In this document: one piece after another, positions 40,270 through 49,084 of the stretch
How the letters are laid out: each line of letters starts with the position of its first letter
Numbering within the stretch: position 1 is the stretch's first letter
Source: Miltoncostaea sp963770865
GTDB taxonomy: Bacteria > Actinomycetota > Thermoleophilia > Miltoncostaeales > Miltoncostaeaceae
DNA: 64,000 nucleotides
NCBI GenBank assembly: GCA_963770865.1
Contig: CAVYRD010000001.1
Coordinates: forward strand, 62,001 to 126,000
Reading direction: 5' to 3'
Position numbers and translations under genes: made by a program
The notes under the pieces: model-generated
Databases searched by the model: none
Seen by the model: only the letters and a program-made list of their open reading frames with translations
Told to the model about the DNA's origin: nothing

Positions 40270-42229
40270 CGGCTTCGCTGGTCTCGCCGACGTCGCCGCC
40301 CGGATCCGGGCGGCGGTCGAGTCGGTCGCGGCGTCCGACCCCAACCCGATCGACCCGTTCCGCGGCCTCTACGTCACCGACGAGCTGGCCGTCGCCATCG
40401 CCCGCTCGGAGCCGGCGATGGACCCGGAGGCGCGGCTCCGGCTGGCCGCGGAGCGCCTCGGGCTCGATCGCCTCGACGCCGTCGTCCTCGCGGTATGCGT
40501 CGCCCCCGAGCTGAACCCGGCCTACGGGCGACTGTTCGCCTACCTGCACGACGACGTGACGCGCAAGCTCCCGAGCCCGGGCCTGGTGGCCCGGCTGGTG
40601 GCCGACGGCGCCGTCCCGCCCGGCGAGGTGCTGGCGCGCTTCGGCCGCGACGCGCCGCTGCGGCGCCTCGGCGCGATCCGGCTCATCGACGAGCGCGGAC
40701 AGACCCCCCTCGCCGACCGCGCGGTGAAGGTGGCCGACCCCGTCGCCGCCCTGCTGCTGGGCGCCGGCCTCGACGAGTCGGCTCGCGACGTCCGGCTGCG
40801 CCGCGAGCCCGTGCCCGCGGGGGAACCGGGTCGCGACGGCGTCCTGCGGGAGCTGCGGGCCCTCGTGGCGTGCGACACGCGCCTGCCGCTCCTCGTGATC
40901 GGGCCTGACGCGCCCGCGCTGCTCGCGGCGGCCCTCGGCGAGCCGCTCGTGCTCGTGGACGCGGCCGACGCGGACGACCCGGACCTGATGCGAGAGGCCC
41001 GCCTCGTGGGCGCGCTCGAGGGCCGCCGGCGCTGCTTCGACGGCCTCGAGGCCCTGGACCCGGGCGCGCGCCGATCGGCCCTGCGGGCGCTGGCGGCGAT
41101 GGACGAGCGGGCGCTGGTGTGCGGGCTCACCGGGGACGCGGCCGTCGCGCTCGGCGATCGCACCGCGATCGTCGTGGAGGTGCCCCTGCCCACCTTCGCG
41201 GAGCGGCGGGCCGCCTGGGCGCACCACGCGGGCGTGGACGACGTCGATGACGTCGCCGCCAAGTTCCGCCTGTCCATGAGCCAGATCGCCGACGCCGCCG
41301 AGGTGGCCCGGCAGACTGCCGCGGTGGACGGCGCCGGGGCGCCCCGGCCCGAGCACCTCGACCTCGGGGCGCGGCGCGCGTCGAGCGGCCGCCTGGGCGA
41401 GCTGGCCGTGCGCCTCGACCCGGCCTTCGGCTGGGACCAGCTCGTGCTGCCCGAGCGACCGCTGGAGGTCCTCCACTCGATCTCGGCCTACCTGCGCCAC
41501 CGCGACCTTGTCCTCTCGGAATGGGGCTACGGGCGCACGGTCGCCCGCGCCCAGGGGCTCAAGACCCTCTTCGCCGGGGAGTCGGGCACCGGCAAGACCA
41601 TGGCCGCCCAGGTGCTGGCGCGCGATCTGGGCCTCGAGCTCTTCCGCATCGACCTGGCGACCGTGATCTCGAAGTACATCGGGGAGACCGAGAAGAACCT
41701 GGACCGCATCTTCGGGGCGGCCGAGGGCTCCAACGCGATCCTGTTCTTCGACGAGGCCGACGCCCTGTTCGGCAAGCGGTCCGAGGTGAGCGACTCGCAC
41801 GATCGCTACGCCAACATCGAGGTCGCGTACCTGCTGCAGAAGATGGAGGGCTACTCGGGCGCGGTCATCCTCGCGACCAATTTCCGCCACAACATCGACG
41901 CCGCCTTCCTCCGCCGGCTCGACTTCGTCATCGACTTCCCCTTCCCCGAGCCCGAGGACCGCGTGCGCATCTGGCGACTGGTGCTGCCGGAGGAGGCGCC
42001 GCTCGACGCGGACGTCGACGTCGATTTCCTCTCGACGCAGTTCAAGCTCTCGGGCGGTGGCATCCGCAACGCCTCGCTGGCGGGCGCCTTCCTCGCGGCC
42101 GAGGACGGCGGGGCGATCGGCATGCGCCACCTGGTGATGGGCGTCGCCCTTGAGTACGGCAAGCTCGGGCGGCTGACGCTGGAGTCCGACTTCGAGCGCT
42201 TCCACGAGCTGGTGAGGGGGCCGCGGTGA
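40253..42229 (+). CDS. AAA+ ATPase of eCIS (Afp15/Pvc15-like)
   Basis: A 658-residue protein. The N-terminal half (about 1-410) has the helical region found in Afp15-type proteins and a degenerate ATPase-like part. The C-terminal AAA+ module shows Walker A GESGTGKTMAAQ near residue 442, Walker B AILFFDEADALFG near 495, and sensor/arginine regions ILATNFRHNIDAAFLRRLDF. In eCIS loci this ATPase is conserved and thought to assist assembly or disassembly of the sheath, or cargo handling. The start at ATG 40253 overlaps the DUF4157 gene, and its stop overlaps the next start (GTGA). Confidence 0.9.
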   Translation: MSSPADGFAGLADVAARIRAAVESVAASDPNPIDPFRGLYVTDELAVAIARSEPAMDPEARLRLAAERLGLDRLDAVVLAVCVAPELNPAYGRLFAYLHDDVTRKLPSPGLVARLVADGAVPPGEVLARFGRDAPLRRLGAIRLIDERGQTPLADRAVKVADPVAALLLGAGLDESARDVRLRREPVPAGEPGRDGVLRELRALVACDTRLPLLVIGPDAPALLAAALGEPLVLVDAADADDPDLMREARLVGALEGRRRCFDGLEALDPGARRSALRALAAMDERALVCGLTGDAAVALGDRTAIVVEVPLPTFAERRAAWAHHAGVDDVDDVAAKFRLSMSQIADAAEVARQTAAVDGAGAPRPEHLDLGARRASSGRLGELAVRLDPAFGWDQLVLPERPLEVLHSISAYLRHRDLVLSEWGYGRTVARAQGLKTLFAGESGTGKTMAAQVLARDLGLELFRIDLATVISKYIGETEKNLDRIFGAAEGSNAILFFDEADALFGKRSEVSDSHDRYANIEVAYLLQKMEGYSGAVILATNFRHNIDAAFLRRLDFVIDFPFPEPEDRVRIWRLVLPEEAPLDADVDVDFLSTQFKLSGGGIRNASLAGAFLAAEDGGAIGMRHLVMGVALEYGKLGRLTLESDFERFHELVRGPR

Positions 42230-43446
42230 GCGGGCGCGAGCGGGAGGGCCTGCCCGCGCAGGCATCCGCGGAGCCGGCGCTGCCGGGAGCCGGGCCCGGA
42301 CCGGTGGGGCCCGCGGAGCTCGCGGGGCAGGTGGGCAACCGGGCCTTCTCCCGGTCGGTCATGGTGCGCCAGCAGCCCGCAGAGCCGACCGTGCAGCGCG
42401 TCCTCATCCCCATGGCGCTGATCGGCGCAGGGCTGATCTACGTCTCGGGCGAGCAGCGCGGATGGTGGGGCGGCGACCAGAAGGACGTGGCCGCCAAGAC
42501 CGCGGGCGGGGCCGACCGCCTGACGAAGGTGAAGGACCAGCGGGCCGCCAACCTGAGAAGCCGGGTGACCCTGAACAACCAGGTGCTCGGCGTGCTCCCG
42601 GATCTCGCCCGCCTCGTCGAGAAGGGCGACCGGGAGGGGGCCCTCAAGGCGAAGAACAATGCGGCGCCGCTGTTCAGCGTCTTCGAGGGCCTCGCGGTCG
42701 GAGAGGGTCAGCGCGCCCAGGCCGACGCGGCGCGGGACACCTTTGGCGAGGCCCTGCAGACGGCCGCCGCCCTCACCGAGACCCGCGCCGAGAGCATCGC
42801 CATGGCCACCACCCAGTTCTCGGGTGCGGTGACCGCCATCAACGGCGTGGTCTCAGGGGGCTCGGCGCCCGCGCAGGCCCCCGCGCCCGGTCCGGCGCCC
42901 GCGCAGGCCCCCGCCCCCGGTCCCGCGCCCGCGCAGGCCCCCGCGCCCGGCCCGACGCCCGCTCCGGCGCCGGCCGCCGGGACGACGCCCGACGTCCCGC
43001 CGGCGGGTCCTCCCAAGCCCCCGATCCCCCCCGACGTGCTCGCCTCGCTCAAAGGGGTGACCGAGTCGCTCGTCCAGGCTCAGGCCGATCTCGCCGAGCT
43101 CCGCGAGAAGGGCGAGCCGCGCGATGTGATCGAGTTCACGGAGGGCATCCAGCCGCAGCTCGACGCCCTGTCGGGCAGCTTCGTCGGCGAGGACGCCACC
43201 AAGATCCAGACGGCCGGCTTCACGGTGAGGAACGGCATCCGGCACCTGCAGGCGATGCTGCGGACCCGGGAGGAGAACGGCGCTCACGCCGCCGAGGCGT
43301 TCCGGAGGTGCCGCACCCAGTTCGAAGGCGTGTTCCAGGGCCTGCTGGAGGCCGACAAGCTCCTCGACCAAGAGGAGAAGGCCCTCGAGGCCGAGAAGGC
43401 CGGCGCCGGCGAGGAGGGGCCGCCGCCCAAGGAGGGGCGCGGATGA
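42226..43446 (+). CDS. candidate eCIS cargo/adaptor with GNRAF N-terminal motif
   Basis: A 406-residue protein of unknown family. Residues about 20-45 read ELAGQVGNRAFSRSVMVRQ, the motif also seen in the neighbouring DUF4157 protein and in the 45.5 kb gene. A hydrophobic stretch VLIPMALIGAGLIYV follows, then a helical domain (about 85-200). Next come three copies of APAQAPAPGP as a linker (about 206-245) and a second helical, possibly coiled-coil, domain rich in Gln/Glu. It is coupled to the ATPase and to the YkgJ gene by overlaps. The layout fits a particle-associated cargo or internal protein, by inference only. Confidence 0.6.
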   Translation: MSGREREGLPAQASAEPALPGAGPGPVGPAELAGQVGNRAFSRSVMVRQQPAEPTVQRVLIPMALIGAGLIYVSGEQRGWWGGDQKDVAAKTAGGADRLTKVKDQRAANLRSRVTLNNQVLGVLPDLARLVEKGDREGALKAKNNAAPLFSVFEGLAVGEGQRAQADAARDTFGEALQTAAALTETRAESIAMATTQFSGAVTAINGVVSGGSAPAQAPAPGPAPAQAPAPGPAPAQAPAPGPTPAPAPAAGTTPDVPPAGPPKPPIPPDVLASLKGVTESLVQAQADLAELREKGEPRDVIEFTEGIQPQLDALSGSFVGEDATKIQTAGFTVRNGIRHLQAMLRTREENGAHAAEAFRRCRTQFEGVFQGLLEADKLLDQEEKALEAEKAGAGEEGPPPKEGRG

Positions 43447-44048
43447 CCGCGCCGGAGCCGCGGCCGACGGCCGGCGACGCCGAGATGCGGCGCGGGCTGA
43501 TGTACGCGCACGACCGGGCCAACGCCAACACGGCCGAGCTGGAGGAGGCCGCCGCCGCCATCGAGGCGCTGGTGGAGCTGCTGACGGAGGCCGGGCTGCC
43601 GCCCGAGCGCTTCGCCGAGGCGCGCGAGCGGGCCGCCGAGCGGGTGCGGCGGCGGTTCCTGGAGAAGGGCATGGCGGTGGCCCGCCAGGACTTCGACGTG
43701 CCCAAGCGCGACTTCCCGGACGGCGTCGAGATCGACTGCGAGAACCGCGTCGCCCTCTGCGGCGCCGCCTGCTGCCGGCTGGCCGTGGGGCTGTCCGGCG
43801 ACGACGTGCGCGAGGGGATCCTCCGCTGGGACACCGGCAACCCGTACATGCTCCAGCGCGGAGAGGACGGCTGGTGCGCCCACATGGAGCGCGGCTCGTG
43901 CCGCTGCACGGTCTACGAGGCCCGCCCCATCCCCTGCCGCGGGTTCGACTGCCGCGAGGACCGGCGCATCTGGCTCGACTTCGAGGGACGCGTCCCCAAC
44001 CCGGCGCTCGCCGACCCCGGATGGCCCGACACCGCCGGGGAGGCCTGA
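43443..44048 (+). CDS. YkgJ-family cysteine-cluster protein
   Basis: A 201-residue protein: an N-terminal helical part (AHDRANANTAELEEAAAAIE) and a C-terminal YkgJ (CxxCxxxxC) domain with CENRVALCGAACCRLAVGL, given as CENRVALCGAACC, CAHMERGSCRCTVYEARPIP and CRGFDC. The eight to nine Cys would bind an Fe-S cluster or zinc. The ATG overlaps the stop of the candidate cargo gene (ATGA). YkgJ-like proteins have been linked to radical or maturation chemistry but have no clear role; one inside an eCIS operon is unusual. Confidence 0.8.
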   Translation: MTAPEPRPTAGDAEMRRGLMYAHDRANANTAELEEAAAAIEALVELLTEAGLPPERFAEARERAAERVRRRFLEKGMAVARQDFDVPKRDFPDGVEIDCENRVALCGAACCRLAVGLSGDDVREGILRWDTGNPYMLQRGEDGWCAHMERGSCRCTVYEARPIPCRGFDCREDRRIWLDFEGRVPNPALADPGWPDTAGEA

Positions 44049-44086
44049 GGACCGAGCGACGCACCACTGACCCGCGCCGCCGCCGG

Positions 44087-45493
44087 TCAGTGGGAGAAGA
44101 CCACCTCGACCTGGCTGCGCGCCTCCTGCATGTCGGTCGACGCCTCGGTCCACATGGCGAGGATGTAGTGCTCCTTGCGCCAGGCGCCGATGACCTTGGC
44201 CACCTCGTCGTAGTAGGCCGAGAAGGTCTGCTGGCGCGCCTGCTCGTGGATGCGCACGAAGTCCTTCGGCGAGTTCTTGCGGAGCTCGGCCATCAGGGCC
44301 TCGACGGTCACCTTGTTGGCGGCGGCGATTCCGGCCAGCTGGCCCTTCGCCCTCGCGACCGCGGCGATCGCGCGCGGGCCGGCGGGTTGCTGGTCGGAGC
44401 CGGTCATGACCTGCGCATAGCTCATCGCCGCCTGGCGGGCGTTGACGGCCCCCTCGAGGATCTTGCGGTGCAGCTCGCCCTTCTCGCCCGCCATGTAGAT
44501 GCCCTGGGCGATGATGATGCCGGCAAGCAGGGGCGGCCCGGCCACCAGGGCGGCCTCGGCCGCGACGGACGCGGCGCCCTCCGCCCCGCCCTCGGCGAGC
44601 GAGGTCGCGATGCGCTTGTAGTTGGGTGAGATCTCGACCTTGGGCGTGGCCTTGGGGGTGACCTTGATGTCCGTCCCGTCGCTCGCCTTGTGGGTGTACT
44701 CGTGGATCTTCCAGTCGACCGCCGCCTCGAGGGTGGCGAACTTGATCCCGTCCTCCTTGTTGATGTCGATGACGGTGATCCCGAACTTCGGCTCGAAGGT
44801 CTGGCCCTCGAGCGACACCTCGAGCCCGAGCTTGGCCTTGTCGCCGCCGGCCTCGCCGCCGACCTTCGCCTTCGGCGTGCAGCCGTCGAGAATGCCGCCG
44901 ACGCGCTTCTCGAACTCGGCGCTCACCTCGGCCTGGTACTTGGATCCGTCGCCGACGTTCACGCCGCCCGAGCCCTTCAGCGTGACCCCTCCGCCCCCGG
45001 CGTCGCCACCCGGCGCGGGCGGCGGTCCCGCGGGCGGGGGCCCGGCGGCGGGGGGCGGGCCGGCTGGCGCTGAGGCCGGGCCCTGGGGCGGCGTGAACTC
45101 GAAGTCCACCGACCCCCCCACCTTGAACTGCGCCTCCGCGTAACCGAGGTCCTTCGCGCCGCCCAGCTTGATGTCCGGGATCGTGAAGGTGTGCTTGACC
45201 TGGGCCACCGGCGTGACCGCCGGCGCGGCGGGCGGCGCGGGCTCGCGCCGGATGACCGGGGCACCCGCCCCCCGACCGACCACGGCGACGGCGGGACGTC
45301 GGTGCCCGCCGGGCTCGCCCTCGTCCGACGCGCCCTGGCGCAGGAGCCCGGCGACCGCAGCGTTCCCGGCCGAGCGCTGCAGCGCGATGACCGAGAGCGC
45401 CACCTCGGACGCCCCGCCGAGGGGCGCGGGCCCCGCCGCCGCGGGGGCCGCCGGAGCCTGGACCTGCTGACCCGCGGGCTCGTGGGTCCCCAT
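44087..45493 (-). CDS. candidate eCIS cargo protein on the opposite strand
   Basis: A 468-residue protein of unknown family, the only reverse-strand gene in the cluster. Near residues 35-55 it has VIALQRSAGNAAVAGLLRQG, the LQR-x-x-GNxA motif characteristic of proteins encoded with DUF4157/eCIS. Next are a Pro/Ala linker, a beta-rich region (HTFTIPDIKLGG, GSVDFEFTPP, KYQAEVSAEFEKR), and a helical C-terminus with a hydrophobic stretch (LVAGPPLLAGIIIAQGIYMA). The ATG at 45493 was chosen because it heads the recognisable part. It may carry a membrane-active domain, which would fit a toxin or a self-directed effector. That is inference. Confidence 0.6.
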   Translation of the reverse strand: MGTHEPAGQQVQAPAAPAAAGPAPLGGASEVALSVIALQRSAGNAAVAGLLRQGASDEGEPGGHRRPAVAVVGRGAGAPVIRREPAPPAAPAVTPVAQVKHTFTIPDIKLGGAKDLGYAEAQFKVGGSVDFEFTPPQGPASAPAGPPPAAGPPPAGPPPAPGGDAGGGGVTLKGSGGVNVGDGSKYQAEVSAEFEKRVGGILDGCTPKAKVGGEAGGDKAKLGLEVSLEGQTFEPKFGITVIDINKEDGIKFATLEAAVDWKIHEYTHKASDGTDIKVTPKATPKVEISPNYKRIATSLAEGGAEGAASVAAEAALVAGPPLLAGIIIAQGIYMAGEKGELHRKILEGAVNARQAAMSYAQVMTGSDQQPAGPRAIAAVARAKGQLAGIAAANKVTVEALMAELRKNSPKDFVRIHEQARQQTFSAYYDEVAKVIGAWRKEHYILAMWTEASTDMQEARSQVEVVFSH

Positions 45494-45648
45494 GGCGGCG
45501 AACGTACCACCGACACCTGAGGCCGGGGTACCGGCGAGCGGTGCGCCCTCGCGTGCCCGTTTGTCTGCCCCTTCGTCCACCCCGACGGCGACCCGCCCGC
45601 CGCCCTGCGGGTGTTCTGATTAGCGCCTGCACCGACGAGGAGACGGTG

Positions 45649-46548
45649 GTGGGCACGACGATCCGGGTCCCGCTGAACACGATGCTGGCCGATCTCGACG
45701 AGACGGTCCGGCAGCTCCTGAGGCGCGAGTTCACCGGGCGGGGCTTCGACGGCATCGAGATCGCGTTCGACAGCCCCGACAAGGAGTGGTCGGCGCAGCT
45801 CTCGGCGCCCACGGTCAACCTCTTCCTCTACGACCTGCGCCAGTCCGAGGACCACCGGCCGGTGGACTGGGACACGATCGACACCGGCGACGGCCGGACG
45901 GTGGACGCACGCCCGCCGCTGCGGGTGGCCGCGTCCTACGCCGTGACGGCGTGGACCCGCGAGGTGGAGGACGAGCACCGGCTCCTGTCGCAGGTCCTTG
46001 CCATCCTCTACGCGTACGACACGCTGCCCGCCGATCTGCTGGCCGGCGGTCTGTCCGACCCGCGGCAGCAGCCCTACCCCCTGCGCACCCGCATCGCCGA
46101 GCCGCGCCAGACCGGCAGCCCGGAGTTCTGGTCGTCGATCGGCGGCACGTACAAGGCGTCGCTGGACTTCGCAGTCGTCCTGTCCTGCGAATCGGGCGCG
46201 ACGGTGGAGCGCGGCCCCGAGGTGCGGACGCAGACGCTGCGGATGCGCAACCTCGACGGCGGGCGGGCGAGCGTGGAGGACCTGCACCAGCTGCGCGGCA
46301 CCGTGCGCGACGCCCAGGGCGCGCCCGTGCCCGACGCCTGGGTCGTCATGCCCGGGGGGCTGGGCTGGGTGGTGGCCGACGACGACGGGCGGTTCCTGAT
46401 CGGGCCGCTGCGCGAGGGCGTCCACCGCCTCCGCGCGCGGGCGCCTGACGGCCGCGAGGGGGAGGCCGAGGCGAGGGTCCCGGGCGGCCCGGCGGATGTC
46501 GTCGTCGACGCCGGATCCGGCAGGAAGGCGGCCCGGAGGACGCGTTGA
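45649..46548 (+). CDS. DUF4255 cap/tail-terminator protein (Afp16/Pvc16-like)
   Basis: A 299-residue protein. The N-terminal about 190 residues are the DUF4255 domain (LNTMLADLDETVRQLLRRE, PTVNLFLYDLRQSED, PLRVAASYAVTAWTREVEDE), which terminates the tube/sheath in PVC and Afp particles. The C-terminal part (LRGTVRDAQGAPVPDAWVVM, LIGPLREGVHRLRARAPDG) is a carboxypeptidase-regulatory-like/Cna-B type beta domain found fused to DUF4255 in several loci. GTG 45649 follows GAGGAG. It opens the structural half of the cluster. Confidence 0.85.
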   Translation: MGTTIRVPLNTMLADLDETVRQLLRREFTGRGFDGIEIAFDSPDKEWSAQLSAPTVNLFLYDLRQSEDHRPVDWDTIDTGDGRTVDARPPLRVAASYAVTAWTREVEDEHRLLSQVLAILYAYDTLPADLLAGGLSDPRQQPYPLRTRIAEPRQTGSPEFWSSIGGTYKASLDFAVVLSCESGATVERGPEVRTQTLRMRNLDGGRASVEDLHQLRGTVRDAQGAPVPDAWVVMPGGLGWVVADDDGRFLIGPLREGVHRLRARAPDGREGEAEARVPGGPADVVVDAGSGRKAARRTR

Positions 46549-46629
46549 CACGAAAGGGCACCGAAGGCTGCCCGCAAGGCTGCCCCGGTGTCGCGTGTCC
46601 CGGCGCCCTCACCCGACGGAGGATCCTCG

Positions 46630-47007
46630 ATGTGCGCGACGCCCACACACCGGACCCGGGTCCTGCTCGGGAACCTCGCCCCGATGGCGGGACTGGGGCT
46701 CTCGCGGCTGCTCGCGGACCGCGGGATGGAGGTGTCGGTCGAGGAGTCCGCGGCGCGCGTGCCCACGGCCGCAGCGGCGATGGGGCCGGACGCCATCGTG
46801 CTCCCGCTGGAGGGCCCCGACCACGGCGGGATCGCGCCGGCGCGCGCCGCCGCTCCGGGGGCCAAGCTGATCCTCTGGGCTCTCGACGAGTCCGAGATGC
46901 ACGTGTACGACGCCGGGCGCTCCATCCCGCGGCGGGTGCCGACGGGCATGCCGGGCGCGCTGCTGACCGAACTCGAGAACGACCAACGACCCCGAGGAGG
47001 GGACTGA
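46630..47007 (+). CDS. receiver-like small protein without phospho-acceptor Asp
   Basis: A 125-residue protein starting at ATG 46630 after GGAGG. The N-terminus TRVLLGNLAPMAGLGLSRLL looks like the first strand and helix of a response-regulator receiver, and later strands DAIVLPLEG and KLILWALDE fit, but the phospho-acceptor Asp is not at its expected place (VLPLEG). A C-terminal basic loop follows. It ends one base before the sheath gene. A pseudo-receiver or an uncharacterised eCIS accessory; family not certain. Confidence 0.55.
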   Translation: MCATPTHRTRVLLGNLAPMAGLGLSRLLADRGMEVSVEESAARVPTAAAAMGPDAIVLPLEGPDHGGIAPARAAAPGAKLILWALDESEMHVYDAGRSIPRRVPTGMPGALLTELENDQRPRGGD

Positions 47008-47008
47008 G

Positions 47009-48592
47009 ATGCCGACCTACCTGACGCCCGGCGTCTACGTGGAGGAGATCCCGGCGCAGTCGAAGCCGATCGAAGGCGTCGGCACCTCGATCGCGGCCTT
47101 CGTCGGCCTCGCGCCAGGCGGTCCCGTCAACGCGCCGATGCGCATCGCGAACTGGACCCAGTTCGCGCGCACCTTCGGCGACCCGGCCAACCCGGACGCC
47201 GGCCCGTTCATGTCGGGCGCCTACCTCGCGCACTCCGTCTACGGGTTCTTCCAGAACGGCGGCGGCCTGTGCTGGGTGGTGCGCGTGGGCAGCGACGGCG
47301 CCTCGGGCGACGGGCCGCCGCCGGCCCAGGCCGCGCTGCCCGCAGCCGGGAACCCGTCGCTCGACGCCTTCCGGGCGATCGCGCTGCCCGGCGTCACCGA
47401 CGACGTGACCGTCGAGGTGAGCGAGGAGGCGCCGCCCCCGGCGCCCGAGGGCGAGGGCGAGGGCGACGGCGGCAAGGAGGCCGAGCCGACCTACCGGATG
47501 GTCGTGACGGCCGGCCAGGCGCGCGAGGAGTTCGACGGCCTCACCACCAAGCGCGGCCGCACGAACCTCGCGACCAAGGTGAACGCCTCCTCGAAGCTGA
47601 TCCGCATCGAGGAGACCGGCGCCTCCCTGCCCGACTCCCAGCGCGCCCCGGCGACCGGCTCCTACACCCTGGTCTCGGTCGCCGTGGCCCCGACGGACCT
47701 CGGCGCCTCGGACTTCGAGGGCGACGTCGCCCGGCGCCTCGGCATGGGCGGCATCGCCGCCGTCGACGAGGTGACGATGGTCTGCATGCCGGACCTCATG
47801 ACGCTCGGCGACGACGCCCAGGTGCGCGACCTGCAGGGCAAGATGATCGCCCACTGCGAGAACGCCGGAGACCGGATGGCGATCCTCGACGCGCCGCCGG
47901 ACATGATGCCCCAGGACATCCTCGGGTGGCGGATGGACTCCGCGGGCTACGACTCGAAGTTCGCGACGCTCTACTACCCGTGGATCGAGGTGATGGACCC
48001 GCTCACGAACCAGCCGATGCTGGTGCCGCCGAGCGGGCACGTCGCGGGCGTCTGGGCCCGCACCGACGGCGCGCGCGGGGTCCACAAGGCGCCGGCCAAC
48101 GAGGTCGTGCTCGGGGCCAACGGCCTCGCGTTCCAGGTGACCCACGAGGAGCAGGGCGGCCTCAACACCAACGGCATCAACTGCATCCGGGCCTTCTCGG
48201 GCCGGGGCATCCGCATCTGGGGCGCGCGCACCCTCTCGAGCGACCCGGAGTGGAGGTACGTCAACGTCCGGCGCCTCTTCAACTACGTGTCGGAGTCCAT
48301 CATCGAGGGCACGCAGTGGGCCGTCTTCGAGCCCAACGACCAGCGCCTGTGGACGCGCCTGCGCATCTCGAGCTCGAACTTCCTCACGCGGGTCTGGCGC
48401 GACGGCGCGCTGTTCGGGGCCACGCCCGAGCAGGCCTTCTTCGTCCGCTGCGACGAGGAGACCAACCCGCCCGACGTCGTCGAGGCCGGCCAGGTCGTGA
48501 TCGAGATCGGCATCGCGCCGGTGAAGCCGGCCGAGTTCGTGGTCTTCCGCATCAGCCAGTTCACCGCGGGCGCGGCCGAGGTCTCGGCCTAG
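47009..48592 (+). CDS. phage-tail sheath protein
   Basis: A 527-residue sheath protein. The N-terminal PTYLTPGVYVEEIPAQSKPI, a variable middle insert (about residues 120-290, including acidic GEGEGDGGKEAE), and the C-terminal domain with GVHKAPANEVVLGANGL, NGINCIRAFSGRGIRIWGAR and YVNVRRLFNYVSESIIEGTQ are all typical of eCIS/T4-like sheaths. It contracts to drive the inner tube. The gene has an AGGAGG about 8 bases upstream, as expected for the most abundant component. Only one sheath gene is present, whereas Afp/PVC have three. Confidence 0.95.
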   Translation: MPTYLTPGVYVEEIPAQSKPIEGVGTSIAAFVGLAPGGPVNAPMRIANWTQFARTFGDPANPDAGPFMSGAYLAHSVYGFFQNGGGLCWVVRVGSDGASGDGPPPAQAALPAAGNPSLDAFRAIALPGVTDDVTVEVSEEAPPPAPEGEGEGDGGKEAEPTYRMVVTAGQAREEFDGLTTKRGRTNLATKVNASSKLIRIEETGASLPDSQRAPATGSYTLVSVAVAPTDLGASDFEGDVARRLGMGGIAAVDEVTMVCMPDLMTLGDDAQVRDLQGKMIAHCENAGDRMAILDAPPDMMPQDILGWRMDSAGYDSKFATLYYPWIEVMDPLTNQPMLVPPSGHVAGVWARTDGARGVHKAPANEVVLGANGLAFQVTHEEQGGLNTNGINCIRAFSGRGIRIWGARTLSSDPEWRYVNVRRLFNYVSESIIEGTQWAVFEPNDQRLWTRLRISSSNFLTRVWRDGALFGATPEQAFFVRCDEETNPPDVVEAGQVVIEIGIAPVKPAEFVVFRISQFTAGAAEVSA

Positions 48593-48621
48593 CACCGCCG
48601 CCCGACCGAAAGGAGCGTTGA

Positions 48622-49062
48622 ATGCCCCCCAAGGAACCGCGCCCGGCATCCCGATTCCGCCTCGACATCGGCGGCAAGGAGGGGATCGGCAACTTCCGGG
48701 AGTGCAGCGGCCTCGACTCGGAGACCACGGTCATCGAGCAGACGTCGGTGGACGCCAACGGCAACCCGATCGTGCGCAAGGTGCCCGGCCCGCTGAAGTG
48801 GTCGAACATCACGCTGAAGCGCGGCGTGGACGAGAGCGCGGACCTCTGGACCTGGCGCAAGCAGGTGCTCGACGAGGGCCCCGACAACGCCCGCGTGGAC
48901 GGGTTCATCGAGCTGATCGACTACAACGGCACGCCCATCAAGCGCTGGAAGTTCCTCCAGGGCTGGCCCACCAAGTACACGGGGGCGAGCCTCGACCCGA
49001 AGAGCAGCGACGTCGCGGTCGAGGAGATACAGATCGCCCACGAGGGCCTGGACGTCGAGTAG
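48622..49062 (+). CDS. tail tube protein 1 (gp19-like)
   Basis: A 146-residue T4 gp19-family tube protein: RFRLDIGGKEGIGNFRECSG, SNITLKRGVDESADLWTWRK, and a C-terminal DVAVEEIQIAHEGLDVE. It assembles as hexamer rings forming the injected inner tube. A second tube paralogue is at 51789. AAAGGAG precedes the ATG. Confidence 0.95.
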   Translation: MPPKEPRPASRFRLDIGGKEGIGNFRECSGLDSETTVIEQTSVDANGNPIVRKVPGPLKWSNITLKRGVDESADLWTWRKQVLDEGPDNARVDGFIELIDYNGTPIKRWKFLQGWPTKYTGASLDPKSSDVAVEEIQIAHEGLDVE

Positions 49063-49084
49063 CAGCCGAGAGCGGCGCGCGCCG

